Below are positions 25,544 through 34,567 of a stretch of 64,000 nucleotides of DNA, piece after piece. Origin of the DNA: Actinomycetes bacterium (GTDB lineage Bacteria > Actinomycetota > Coriobacteriia > Anaerosomatales > Anaerosomataceae); NCBI GenBank assembly GCA_022839745.1, contig JALHJB010000011.1, positions 47,502-111,501 on the forward strand. Reading direction: 5' to 3'. The notes under the pieces were generated by a model. The model saw nothing but the letters and a program-made list of their open reading frames with translations. It was not told where the DNA came from and did no database searches. Within the stretch, counting starts at the first letter, position 1. Each line of letters opens with the position of its first letter. A program made the position numbers and the translations under genes.

Positions 25544-26745
25544 CGAGAGAACGCCTCTCCGGCCCGACGACCATCGCGCAAAGGAACGTCGGCCCACGCG
25601 GCAAGAAGCTTCGGGCGCTCGACCGCCCAGACATGACGAGCCAGTGCGGCCCGCTGTGCGCGCAGACCGATCTCGCGCGGGTCTTCATCGCCTTCGAAGA
25701 GCGCGCGTACCGCTCCGGCGATCGAGTGAGGGTCCGTGGGATCCGGAATCAACGTTCCAACGCGCTCACCACGAACCACCCGAGCCATCTCGGCCAGGTC
25801 GCTCACCACCACAGGCACACCCGCTGCCATCGACTCGAACAGCTTGTTGGGCGCCGCATACACGTACGAGAGGCAAGCTCCCACGATCGGGATCACTGCG
25901 GCATCCGCCGAGGCGGTGAGAGACATCAACCTCTCGAAGTCCACCGGCTCCTGCACCGCCACCCGATCTGCGACTCCGGCCTCGGCGATGCGGGCCACGA
26001 TCGACGGGGCGAGATGCCCGTGCCCGACGAATGCGAGCGCGTACCCTGGCAGTTCACGCATGGCATCAACGAGCTCCAGCAGGCCCCGATTGGCCACCAG
26101 GCCACCCGTATAGAGCAGCAGCCGTTCCTGTCCGCGCAGCGCGTCTTGCCGCCACACCGGGTCGGGCGTAGGAGGCTTCGTCACATCCGGAACGTTGCGG
26201 ACGACCGCCGGACGAACGATCCCATACTCAGCAACGAGCACATCCGCGCGGCCTTCGTCGCTCGTGATGGTGGCTGCGGCACGCCTGAGATGGTATCCCT
26301 CGTAGGGCTTTGCCAGCAGCTTCCACCACCACGATCCGACCCACGGCCAGTTGCGGTACAGGTTGAGCTCGTCGGAATCGGCAACCACCGCGGCACGACG
26401 GCGGGTCGCGACAAGCTGCGCCACGAGCATCGGGTAGATATCGCGCGGATTATAGACGTCCGCGTCTTCCGCATAGGCGGCCCGGTACGTCTTGATGACA
26501 GCCTCGATCCACCTGGCCGGGCGTGTCCAACGGGGCCATGCGCGGCTCGTGATCTCCACGCGCTTCACCACGTATCCATCGCGCTGTTCAAGGGCAGGCG
26601 CGATGCCGTCGCCGATAGCGATGAGCACGACCTCGAAGCCTTCCTCGGCCAGTGTGCGTGCAGCCCGGTCGACGCGCGCAAGATACCGCGACGCGTTGTA
26701 CTGGATGACGCATACTTTCGGCTTGGGGCGGTGTGTCTCTACCAC
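25540..26745 (-). CDS. GT4 glycosyltransferase
   Basis: The 401-residue GT-B protein starts at the GTG at 26745 (MVETHRPKPKVCVIQYN), which has GGAGGT nine bases upstream. An upstream extension of the frame has no ribosome site and is rejected. Features are DVYNPRDIYPML, ADSDELNLYRNW, LLLYTGGLVANRGLLEL and APNKLFESMAAGVPVVV. Part of the polysaccharide locus and translationally coupled to the next GT. Acceptor and donor unknown. Confidence 0.9.
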   Translation of the reverse strand: MVETHRPKPKVCVIQYNASRYLARVDRAARTLAEEGFEVVLIAIGDGIAPALEQRDGYVVKRVEITSRAWPRWTRPARWIEAVIKTYRAAYAEDADVYNPRDIYPMLVAQLVATRRRAAVVADSDELNLYRNWPWVGSWWWKLLAKPYEGYHLRRAAATITSDEGRADVLVAEYGIVRPAVVRNVPDVTKPPTPDPVWRQDALRGQERLLLYTGGLVANRGLLELVDAMRELPGYALAFVGHGHLAPSIVARIAEAGVADRVAVQEPVDFERLMSLTASADAAVIPIVGACLSYVYAAPNKLFESMAAGVPVVVSDLAEMARVVRGERVGTLIPDPTDPHSIAGAVRALFEGDEDPREIGLRAQRAALARHVWAVERPKLLAAWADVPLRDGRRAGEAFSR

Positions 26746-26882
26746 AGGCAAATGACCTCCGAGGACGGCGCAAGCGACAGCGAGTCGCCGGACGCGTCCG
26801 TATCGTACACTAGCGCCGTACCACGCTGTAGCCTGTCGAACCGTCTGCGCGCGTAACGCCGCATGCCGAAGGAGCCGCCTCC
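26746..26882. promoter_or_regulatory. Divergent promoter region between two glycosyltransferase genes
   Basis: 137 bp separate the minus-strand GT start (26745) from the plus-strand GT start (26883). Near the middle the near-dyad CGTATCGTACACTAG supplies a -10-like TACACT on the plus strand and TACGAT (preceded by TG) on the minus strand. AAGGAG near 26870 is the plus-strand ribosome site. Clear -35 boxes are not visible. Confidence 0.35.
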
Positions 26883-28100
26883 TTGCGTCATATCGTGATG
26901 ATCTCCCAGATTCCGCTGTGGTCGATGGGCAAGGCGGTAGGAGGCCCCGCATTCCACCAGACCGTGACCGGCTTGTCCCAGCGCTTTCGCATCACGCTGG
27001 TTCAGCCTCACCTGGGCTACGTCGACCCGGCGGACCTTCCGCAAAACGTCACGCTCCGCACCTTCGAGCACCGGCTGCACGGACTGTGGCGGTCCATCCC
27101 CAAGCTAGGCTGGATCACCGATACAGTGGGCTGGTACACCTTCCAATCATCGGCAAGGCCGGTCGTCCGCAGCGTGCTTGAGGAGCAGGGAGCGGACCTG
27201 CTATACGGCTACGAGATCTACGGCACGCCTGTGGCGCGACGCGCGGCCGACGCGGCGGGACTGCCGATGGTCTCGCGCTTTCAGGGGACGCTCATGACCG
27301 AGCGTCAAAAGATGCCGCTGTCACGGCTACGGTTCCACAAGCATGTGGCCGGGCTCTCGGTCCCGGCTGACCTGATCATCATGACAAACGACGGCACCCT
27401 CGGACGTGACTATCTGCTCAAGCTGCGACACCCGGCGGACAAGATCCGCTTCTGGATGAACGGTGCGGACCGGTCGATACTGGATTCGCCGACACGGGAT
27501 GTCCGCAGCGAGCTGGGGATCCCGGCGGGTGTCCCCCTGCTTCTCACTGTGTCCCGGCTGTCCTTCTGGAAGCGCGTGGATCGCTCGGTGCGACTGATCG
27601 GTGAACTCAAGCGGCGCAACGATCCCTCACACCTCGTCATCGTGGGTACCGGTCACGAGGAGGCGGCGCTGCGTGAGCTCGCTGCGCGCGAAGGCGTAGC
27701 CGATCGGGTCGTCTTCGCTGGCGGTGTCACTCGTGATGACCTCGCGAGCTACTACACCACAGCCGATCTGCTGCTCTCGCTCTACGACTTCAGCAACCTC
27801 GGCAATCCCACCATCGAGGCGATGCTGCTCGGCACGCCACTACTGGCGTACGATACCGGTGGTACGACGGACCTGGTGCACCACGGCGTGAACGGGGTGC
27901 TCACACGGGCCCCCGACGACGTGTCGGCGTTGGCTGACGTGGTGCAATCGCTGCTTGCCGACCGGGCCGAACTGCAGCGTCTTGGGTCGTCTGCCCGCAG
28001 GTGGGCCGCTGAGAACCTGATGAGCTGGGACGAGCGCATCGCCATGGAGGCCGACGCTCTGGATAGGCTGATCGACGAGCACAGCACGCAGACAGGCTAG
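26883..28100 (+). CDS. GT4 glycosyltransferase (plus strand)
   Basis: A TTG start at 26883, eight bases after AAGGAG, opens a 405-residue GT-B enzyme. It shows LLTVSRLSFWKRVDRSVRL, LVIVGTGHEEAALRELA and the donor-binding segment GNPTIEAMLLGTPLLAYDTGGT. It is one of the few plus-strand genes in the window and ends 3 bp before the convergent wzz gene, so cluster genes have been assembled in both orientations. Cytoplasmic, glycan assembly; specificity unknown. Confidence 0.9.
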   Translation: MRHIVMISQIPLWSMGKAVGGPAFHQTVTGLSQRFRITLVQPHLGYVDPADLPQNVTLRTFEHRLHGLWRSIPKLGWITDTVGWYTFQSSARPVVRSVLEEQGADLLYGYEIYGTPVARRAADAAGLPMVSRFQGTLMTERQKMPLSRLRFHKHVAGLSVPADLIIMTNDGTLGRDYLLKLRHPADKIRFWMNGADRSILDSPTRDVRSELGIPAGVPLLLTVSRLSFWKRVDRSVRLIGELKRRNDPSHLVIVGTGHEEAALRELAAREGVADRVVFAGGVTRDDLASYYTTADLLLSLYDFSNLGNPTIEAMLLGTPLLAYDTGGTTDLVHHGVNGVLTRAPDDVSALADVVQSLLADRAELQRLGSSARRWAAENLMSWDERIAMEADALDRLIDEHSTQTG

Positions 28101-28103
28101 CTG

Positions 28104-28892
28104 TCAGACAGCATCCCTGCGATTGCGCCGGTTCGATGAGACCACCGCTACCGCCAGACCGACCACAAGTCCGGCAAGCGCTCCTTGAGCCGCGGCAACA
28201 GCCACATCCCCTGTGTACGACGTGGCCTTGACGCTGGGCTCACCGAACTCCGAGACAGACTGGCTGTACGTGAGCAGCCGCAGCCTCAAGTCGCTCACCG
28301 ACACACTGAGTGAGAAGCGCTGCGAGCGCAGTGAGTTTGCCAAACTGAGAAGGGCGACATCATCCGGCTGAGCGGCCAGAGCCGCGTCCACCCTGACAAG
28401 CTCGCCATCTATCCGAGCCAGCTCCGCTGTGTACGCATCGACGCGCGCCCTGTCCGCTTCCTCCCACGATGAGAGCGGCTCCAGAGCCATGCTCGTGGCC
28501 GCGGAGCGGACGGCCGCCGCGAAGTCCATCGCAGCGTCACGATCTTGATGCACGGCGTAGATGTTCACAACGGCACGATCCTTGACCTCTACAGCGGAGG
28601 TGACCGCTCCCGCACCATCCGCCGCAGCGCCCAGTGCATCGAGCGCCACCTCACGAACCGACGGGCTCACCGCCGCGGCCGCGACCGTATCGGCGGTCGG
28701 CGCACTGGCATTGCCGGTGAGGTTCATCACACGGACCGACGCGACCCCTTCGAAGCCTGGCTCGGGAAGCGTGGCGAACGCGTAGGCTCCCATCGCCACA
28801 GCTCCAACAAGCATGGCTACGGCCACGACCGGCCAGAACCGTGCTGCCCCGTCCAACAGGACGCTGATCTCAGACCTCGAACCGGTCATCAC
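28104..28892 (-). CDS. Wzz/YveK-type polysaccharide chain-length or export regulator
   Basis: This 262-residue protein has the two-helix layout of polysaccharide co-polymerases. Helix one (~residues 20-40) comes shortly after the start. About 170 extracytoplasmic residues follow, with coiled-coil character (YTAELARIDGELVRVDAALAA), then helix two (~235-255) and a short basic tail. No tyrosine-kinase domain is fused and none is seen nearby. It would set the chain length of the polymer with the adjacent ligase/polymerase gene. Start is GTG at 28892, or the adjacent ATG, directly after that gene's stop. Confidence 0.82.
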   Translation of the reverse strand: MMTGSRSEISVLLDGAARFWPVVAVAMLVGAVAMGAYAFATLPEPGFEGVASVRVMNLTGNASAPTADTVAAAAVSPSVREVALDALGAAADGAGAVTSAVEVKDRAVVNIYAVHQDRDAAMDFAAAVRSAATSMALEPLSSWEEADRARVDAYTAELARIDGELVRVDAALAAQPDDVALLSLANSLRSQRFSLSVSVSDLRLRLLTYSQSVSEFGEPSVKATSYTGDVAVAAAQGALAGLVVGLAVAVVSSNRRNRRDAV

Positions 28893-30278
28893 TTACGCAA
28901 CCTCCTCGGCGATCGTACGCTGCCATGCAGTATAGACGGCCATTCCCACAGCTATGCTGAGCCACCAGAACTTGTTCGTCTCGAAAGAGTATGTGAACGA
29001 CTGGGCGATGATGCCGATGCCCGAGGCAAGGGCCCCGGCCGCAAGGGCGCGTATGACAGGGTCTGCAGCCTGGCGCCTCACCCACCACACACGGGTCACC
29101 GATCGCCACAGGATCCAGGTGAAGGCCAGGAGGCCGAGCACGCCGTACTCCACGATGAGCGTCAGTGGGGTCGTATGGGATTCGACAAGGTTCCACCGGG
29201 TGAATGAATCCCGATAGCGTGGATAGACGAGTGGATAGTTGTCCGCCCCGACCCCGAAGGGGTTGTCGCGAGCCATCCCGAGTGCAGAGTCCGCCATCGA
29301 GAAGCGGGTCCTGGTCGAGTCATCAAGCACGACTGTGGTCAGTTCGTCGACGATGACGGCCGGGTCAGGCACCGCCAGAGCCACGAGGAGCACGAGTGCC
29401 ACCGCCGCGACCTTATAGAAGCGGTGCATGCGCGCCCCTAAGAACAAAACGACAACGCCCAGCAGCAGTGCGCCGAGTGCGCCCCGCGATGTGGACACCA
29501 GAAGGGCCAGACCGCACAGACCTGCACCCCCGACGACGATCGCCTTGGGCCACCAGCCACGCACGATCGTAGCCATCGGCAGCCCCAAGAGCGCGCTGAC
29601 CATCAGGAAACTGCCGAGGTTGTTCGGGTCGGCGAATGTCACATGCGGGAGAATCACCCCGTCCCACTGGCGTATGGGGTCGCCGATGAAGAAGATGTTC
29701 CGCGACTCGAGCAGCGCCAGAACCGCGAACACGGCAGCGATACCGAGAACACCCAACACCAGCCGCACTAGCGCGGCAGGGCTGTCGGCGATCGTGGTGA
29801 CCAGGTAGACAAGCAAGATGCTGGACAGCAGCGAGACCAGCGCAACGATCGAGCGGGCGGGGGAAAGAGCGCCGATCACTGAGACCGCAACGACAGCCAC
29901 GAACAGCAATGCGGGGACGTCGATCGGGGTCCCCGCCAGGCGCGAGCGTTTTGTCCATACCCGCCATGCAGCATAAGCGAGAACGACGACCAGCAGCACC
30001 TGGTACAACGTGAGTGTTGCGGGGCCGACTTGACCGATACGCCCTTCCGCGTCGAGGGTTGCCGCCCCGATCAACGTCACGAGAGAGGCCTCGGGATAGC
30101 GCCGCGCCATCCACAGGGCAGCACCCACCATCAGCACCCCGCAGACCAGCAGGAACTTCCTGGGTTCAAGCACGACGAGCGCAAGGAAGACGAGCGTGAG
30201 GGCCGATGCGATCAGCACTGGCTCCAGCAGGGTCCCCCGCCAGGCGCGTCCAGCATCCCTCCCGATCGCACCGATCAT
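28893..30278 (-). CDS. O-antigen ligase/polymerase family membrane protein (Wzy-like)
   Basis: A 461-residue polytopic protein of 10-12 helices with the large periplasmic-side loop of the WaaL/Wzy family (residues ~310-375). The loop includes NPFGVGADNYPLVYPRY and LVESHTTPLTLIVEYG, where the conserved His and Arg-type residues lie. It should polymerise or ligate lipid-linked repeat units outside the membrane. It overlaps the upstream GT by 4 bp and abuts wzz, a Wzx/Wzy/Wzz arrangement with the flippase 1.4 kb away. Confidence 0.87.
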   Translation of the reverse strand: MIGAIGRDAGRAWRGTLLEPVLIASALTLVFLALVVLEPRKFLLVCGVLMVGAALWMARRYPEASLVTLIGAATLDAEGRIGQVGPATLTLYQVLLVVVLAYAAWRVWTKRSRLAGTPIDVPALLFVAVVAVSVIGALSPARSIVALVSLLSSILLVYLVTTIADSPAALVRLVLGVLGIAAVFAVLALLESRNIFFIGDPIRQWDGVILPHVTFADPNNLGSFLMVSALLGLPMATIVRGWWPKAIVVGGAGLCGLALLVSTSRGALGALLLGVVVLFLGARMHRFYKVAAVALVLLVALAVPDPAVIVDELTTVVLDDSTRTRFSMADSALGMARDNPFGVGADNYPLVYPRYRDSFTRWNLVESHTTPLTLIVEYGVLGLLAFTWILWRSVTRVWWVRRQAADPVIRALAAGALASGIGIIAQSFTYSFETNKFWWLSIAVGMAVYTAWQRTIAEEVA

Positions 30279-31441
30279 GTGGCGAGTCCCTCGTACAAGT
30301 CGAGGAGCGCTTGCCCTTCGTTGGCAAGGTTGTATCGCTCGGCCACCGCGTTCAGGCCCGCCCTGGACGCTTCGTGCGCAAGGCGCGGGTCTGACAACTC
30401 GACGATCGCCGAAGCGATCGACTCAGGGTCACCCGAGCGGGCAACTACTCCGGCACCGGTCTCGTGAACCACACGTGCGAGTGGAGCGCAGTCCGTCACC
30501 AACACCGGAAGGCCCATCGCCATGTACTGGAAGAGCTTGTGCGGAATGGTCGAGTCGGTGTGCTCGTTAGCGAGATGCGGCACCGCGCCGACATGGGCAG
30601 CCGCCAACCGTGCACGCATCGCTTCCAACCCGATCCAGCCAGTGAACTCAACTGATTCGCCGAGCCCGAGTCGATCCACAAGCGCGCGGAGCTCCCCCTC
30701 CCCGCTTCCGGACCCCATCAACACAAGCCGCACACCCGGAATTCGTTCGGAAGCGATCGCGATAGCGCGCACGAGGCTATCGAGCCCTCTGTGAGGACCG
30801 AACCCACCCGCATACGCCACGGTGAACGCACCGTCGGCGGGCCGCCAGGTGGATACTCCTTCGGCATCATCGACATTGGTGAAAACGGTAGCCCGGGAGG
30901 GGTCGACCCCCAGTGCGAGCACCCGATCCCGTGACTCGTCCACCACTGTGACGACGCGGTCCACAGACGTGACCGCGGAGCGCTCATACCGACGATATCG
31001 CCCGGGTGTCTGAAGCAGGCGGGCAACCAGGCCCCGCGGCCAGAATCCGACTGCCGCAGGGTAGTTCTCGTGCATGTCGTAGACGACCGAGACGCCCCGC
31101 CGACGCCCGACTGCAAGCGCCGAGGCCACCGCGGGAAGATCGTGCACGTGGAGCGCCTGCAGTGCATGCTCCTGGACGTATCTGTCGATCGCCTTCTCCC
31201 ATAGAGGCGATCTCCACGTTGCGTACGTGGCCAGCGCCGAGCACTTGGAGGCAAGCCAGCCCGCTCGCGCAGCGTACCGCCTGACGCGTACTCCATCCAC
31301 CTCTTCGGCGGCCGGACGGCCATCCTTGTCTGACGTGAGAAGGAATACCTCATGGCCACCGCCGACAAGCACCTTCGCCTCTTTGGCGACACGAATGTCG
31401 GGCGGATAGGTACCACCCATGAGCAGCATGCCGATGCGCAC
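30275..31441 (-). CDS. GT4 glycosyltransferase
   Basis: A 388-residue GT-B enzyme. The N-terminus MRIGMLLMGGTYPPDIRVAKEA carries the usual Gly loop, with VHDLPAVASALA and YDMHENYP mid-way and HKLFQYMAMGLPVLVTDC as donor site. Start is GTG at 31441 with GGAGGTG five bases upstream. It is coupled to the ligase/polymerase gene by a 4-bp overlap and is divergent from the flippase. The 220 bp between (31442-31661) must carry both promoters; I could not pick convincing boxes. Confidence 0.9.
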   Translation of the reverse strand: MRIGMLLMGGTYPPDIRVAKEAKVLVGGGHEVFLLTSDKDGRPAAEEVDGVRVRRYAARAGWLASKCSALATYATWRSPLWEKAIDRYVQEHALQALHVHDLPAVASALAVGRRRGVSVVYDMHENYPAAVGFWPRGLVARLLQTPGRYRRYERSAVTSVDRVVTVVDESRDRVLALGVDPSRATVFTNVDDAEGVSTWRPADGAFTVAYAGGFGPHRGLDSLVRAIAIASERIPGVRLVLMGSGSGEGELRALVDRLGLGESVEFTGWIGLEAMRARLAAAHVGAVPHLANEHTDSTIPHKLFQYMAMGLPVLVTDCAPLARVVHETGAGVVARSGDPESIASAIVELSDPRLAHEASRAGLNAVAERYNLANEGQALLDLYEGLAT

Positions 31442-31661
31442 AAAACACCTCCAGGCCTGTGTCGGCTCATGGTATCAGAACGTCCCTGCGTCTTCGCATC
31501 GCCAGGTTCGCGAACGCGCAAGTCGGTCCCCGCGGTGCGGGTCCGGGTTCTCCATCTGGTTGGAGTCGCTGACGCACAAGAACGCCACAAGCTCCCGGCT
31601 CGCCCCTCCTGTTGCGGTATCCTTGGGCGCACACCGGACAGCCAACGACGCAGGAGTGATC

Positions 31662-33239
31662 TTGAGCAACAACGAGAGGACCGGGGGCGCGGGGCACGAT
31701 GCATCCACCGACGGCGCCCCTGCAGAGCAGCCGAGCATTCTCGAACGCGCCCTGAAGACCGCTGGGTCCGACGCGCTCAAGTACGCACCAGTGCGCTTCA
31801 TCCCCGCTCTGACATCCCTCGTCACGGTCCCGCTGTTCACCGCGGCGATTTCCACCGAAGACTACGGCGCTTTCTACCTCATCAGCTCGGCCACCGCGCT
31901 GCTGGCCAATGTCGCCACCGGCTGGCTGTCGTCATCGTCGATCCGCTTCTACTGGATCTGCAAACGAGAGAGTCGTATCGACGAGTACACGTCCACGATC
32001 CTGTGGGCAGCTATCGGAGCCCTGTCCGCCACCGCCGGTGTAGCGCTGGTCGCCGTATTCCTGTTCGGGGATATGTTCGATCCACTGGTGCTTCGATTGG
32101 TGCCCGTTGCCTCCGTGTACTTCGTGGCGAACTTCCTCACCAACGTGTTGGTGCAGGTGCTCAGGGCCGCGAAGCGCCCTGGCGCCTTCGCGCGAATGCA
32201 GATCGGCGGCGCGATTCTCACCACCGTGCTGTCTATCGTCGCGGTGTGGTACGCGCGCCTCGGCTCCGCGGGTATTCTCGCCGGTGTCGCGCTTGGATGG
32301 ACGCTCATGCTCGTCCCGATGTTGCGCGAGATCGGGAAGGAAGGGTCCCTCGCACCTCGAGCGGCGAGCCGGAGGCTCCTCGGCGAGTTCTGGTCGTACG
32401 GCGCCCCACTGGTTCTGGTGTCTGTTGCCACCTGGTCGCTCGTCCTGCTCGACCGCTGGGTCATCGGCGCATTCCGCGGCGCTGCCGAAGTGGGAGTGTA
32501 TTCCGTTGTCTACGCTCTTGGCGACAAGATCATGCAACTGGTGACGGCTCCGCTGCTGCTCTCCATGACGCCGTCGCTCACAGAGGCCTACGAGATGCGG
32601 GGTCAGGCCCTTGCCGAGAAGGTGCAAACGGAGTTCCTGCGCTACTTCTCCATCGTCACCTTCCCGCTGATAGTAGGAATGGCGGTTGCGGCGCAACCGT
32701 TCATCCGGGTGTTCGTGGACCCGCGGTACGCCGAGGGCTGGACCGTGCTCCCACTGGTGGCTGCCGGGTCGATGCTCTCATCGTTCGCACAAGTCGCCGG
32801 TACCGGACTAGGGCTGCACAAGCAGACCAAGCGCATCATGCTCAACACTGTCACGGCAGCTGTGTCGAACCTCGCACTGAACCTCCTCACGGTTCCCCGA
32901 TTCGGCTACATGGCCGCCGCGGTCAACACCATCGTCTCGTACGCGATCCTCCTGGGGCTTACCACCTATCAGTCACGCCGGTATATGAAGCTGATCATCC
33001 CCTGGAACCAGCTCCTTCGCATCGCCGGCGCGAGCCTCGGAATGGGTGCCGCTATCCTGCTCGTGTTCGGACGAACCGCACAGTCGGCGTCCCGCACGGC
33101 TTCTGTGGGGATCGTTGTTGGTGAGGCCGCACTTGGTGCGGCCGTCTACCTGATCCTGCTGGTCGCCTTTGGTGGTCTGCACCGCAAGGAGTTCGGCCTG
33201 CTACGCCGGCTCGCGGTGCGCATGATCAAGCGCGGCTGA
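31662..33239 (+). CDS. Polysaccharide flippase (Wzx-like, MOP superfamily)
   Basis: This 525-residue polytopic protein has about 12-14 helices in the oligosaccharide-flippase pattern: APVRFIPALTSLVTVPLFTAAIS at helix one, then ISTEDYGAFYLISS. It would turn undecaprenyl-linked repeat units to the outer face. Start is TTG at 31662 with GGAG five bases upstream; the ~35 hydrophilic residues before the first helix are Gly/Ala-rich. The last 39 bp overlap the convergent GT gene. Confidence 0.9.
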   Translation: MSNNERTGGAGHDASTDGAPAEQPSILERALKTAGSDALKYAPVRFIPALTSLVTVPLFTAAISTEDYGAFYLISSATALLANVATGWLSSSSIRFYWICKRESRIDEYTSTILWAAIGALSATAGVALVAVFLFGDMFDPLVLRLVPVASVYFVANFLTNVLVQVLRAAKRPGAFARMQIGGAILTTVLSIVAVWYARLGSAGILAGVALGWTLMLVPMLREIGKEGSLAPRAASRRLLGEFWSYGAPLVLVSVATWSLVLLDRWVIGAFRGAAEVGVYSVVYALGDKIMQLVTAPLLLSMTPSLTEAYEMRGQALAEKVQTEFLRYFSIVTFPLIVGMAVAAQPFIRVFVDPRYAEGWTVLPLVAAGSMLSSFAQVAGTGLGLHKQTKRIMLNTVTAAVSNLALNLLTVPRFGYMAAAVNTIVSYAILLGLTTYQSRRYMKLIIPWNQLLRIAGASLGMGAAILLVFGRTAQSASRTASVGIVVGEAALGAAVYLILLVAFGGLHRKEFGLLRRLAVRMIKRG

Positions 33240-34496
33240 CCGGCCGGAGTGGGCCTCGATCGCTGAGCGGTAGACGCTGATGATGTCGCGCGTGACCACA
33301 GCGCTGTCGAACTCGAGGCTCGCCCTTTGAGCTGCCTCACCAAGGCGGTCAGAGATCGCGGGTGACATGAGCAGCCGCCCGATGCTCTCGGCCAACGCAC
33401 CAACGTCGCCCGCTTCGACCAGCAGGCCATACTCACCGTCACCGAGCAGACTCGGGACCGCTCCAACGCGGGACGCCACAATGGGTCGACCCGCGGCCAT
33501 CGCCTCCATGACCGTGCGTGACTGCCCCTCGCGCACCAGTGAAGGCAGAACAACCACGTTGGCCCGGCGCACCCACGCGGCAACGTGAGGGCCCTCCAGG
33601 TAGCCCGTAGCACGAACCGAAGATGAGTCGAGGCCGACATCCGACATCAGCGCCGCAACGTCGACATCCTCCTCCTGGCCTACGAGGACCAGTGTCGCAT
33701 CAGGCACGGCCTGCCGCACGGTCGCGAAGGCCCGGATCAACTCTGGAATGCCCTTCTGCCGGGCGATCCTGCCCTGATACAGCACCACGGGGCCTGTCAC
33801 GTCATCAGGCGGCATGGGTCCTTGCTGGAACAGCGACACATCGATCCCGTTGCCGATGACCACGGGAGCTGCCAGATCCGGAATCCGTGCACGGAGTGCC
33901 CGGGAGGTGTCGCCGCTCACTGCGATGACCGCATCCGCGCGCCGTAGGGCCGCCTCGACAGTGGCATGCAGCACTTCGTCCTCGAAGTCACGAAAGGCGG
34001 ACAAGGAGTGTGCGGTGATGACTTCAGGCGCATCGATCCCGGCAAGCATGCCCCAGTACGGCCGCAGATCCGCGTGCTGATAGTGCACGACGTCCGGGCG
34101 TGCATGCGAATAGGCGTGCGCGAGCCCCACAGAATGCGCGATCACCGTACGCGTGCGGGACCCCATGCGAGCGGATCGATGCCTGTCAGCCCAGGCCCGC
34201 ATGATCGTATGGAGTCCGCCTCGAGTCGCACCAGCAACCAGCGGCGCCATCCGCAACCTCACCGGGCCGAAGAGTGTGCCCCACTCCATATCCCGAGGAC
34301 GGCCGGATCCTTGCGGCGTGTCGTCGGCGTACACCACGACCCGCCATCCGGAGCTGTGCAGCGCCCTGATCAACCCGGAGACATGCTGAGACACGCCACC
34401 CGGCGCGAGACCGCCATCGCCCGGCGCCACGGGCCCGACCACGAGCACGGTGGGGCGCTTGTCGCGCAGTTGACGATTCCCTGCGGATCGCGTCAT
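33201..34496 (-). CDS. GT4 glycosyltransferase
   Basis: A GT-B enzyme of 431 residues from the ATG at 34496 (MTRSAGNRQ). An ATG at 34532 is also possible, and neither ribosome site is strong. It shows GDGGLAPGGVSQHVSGLIRAL near the N-terminus, VVLYQGRIARQKGIPELIRAF and EGQSRTVMEAMAAGRPIVASRVGA. Its 3' end overlaps the flippase gene end by 39 bp on the opposite strand. Function within the polymer pathway is unspecified. Confidence 0.9.
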   Translation of the reverse strand: MTRSAGNRQLRDKRPTVLVVGPVAPGDGGLAPGGVSQHVSGLIRALHSSGWRVVVYADDTPQGSGRPRDMEWGTLFGPVRLRMAPLVAGATRGGLHTIMRAWADRHRSARMGSRTRTVIAHSVGLAHAYSHARPDVVHYQHADLRPYWGMLAGIDAPEVITAHSLSAFRDFEDEVLHATVEAALRRADAVIAVSGDTSRALRARIPDLAAPVVIGNGIDVSLFQQGPMPPDDVTGPVVLYQGRIARQKGIPELIRAFATVRQAVPDATLVLVGQEEDVDVAALMSDVGLDSSSVRATGYLEGPHVAAWVRRANVVVLPSLVREGQSRTVMEAMAAGRPIVASRVGAVPSLLGDGEYGLLVEAGDVGALAESIGRLLMSPAISDRLGEAAQRASLEFDSAVVTRDIISVYRSAIEAHSGRSAALDHAHREPA

Positions 34497-34567
34497 CGGC
34501 CACCCACCCCTCAGACTCTCCTCACGACCCATGCGATCTTCTCGGTCACCGCGCGAGCGATCGTCGA

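Noticed and set aside
31352..33124. Overlapping plus-strand frame in the flippase region
   Set aside because: It is Arg/His-rich with no hydrophobic helices, while the neighbouring frame encodes a clear polytopic flippase.
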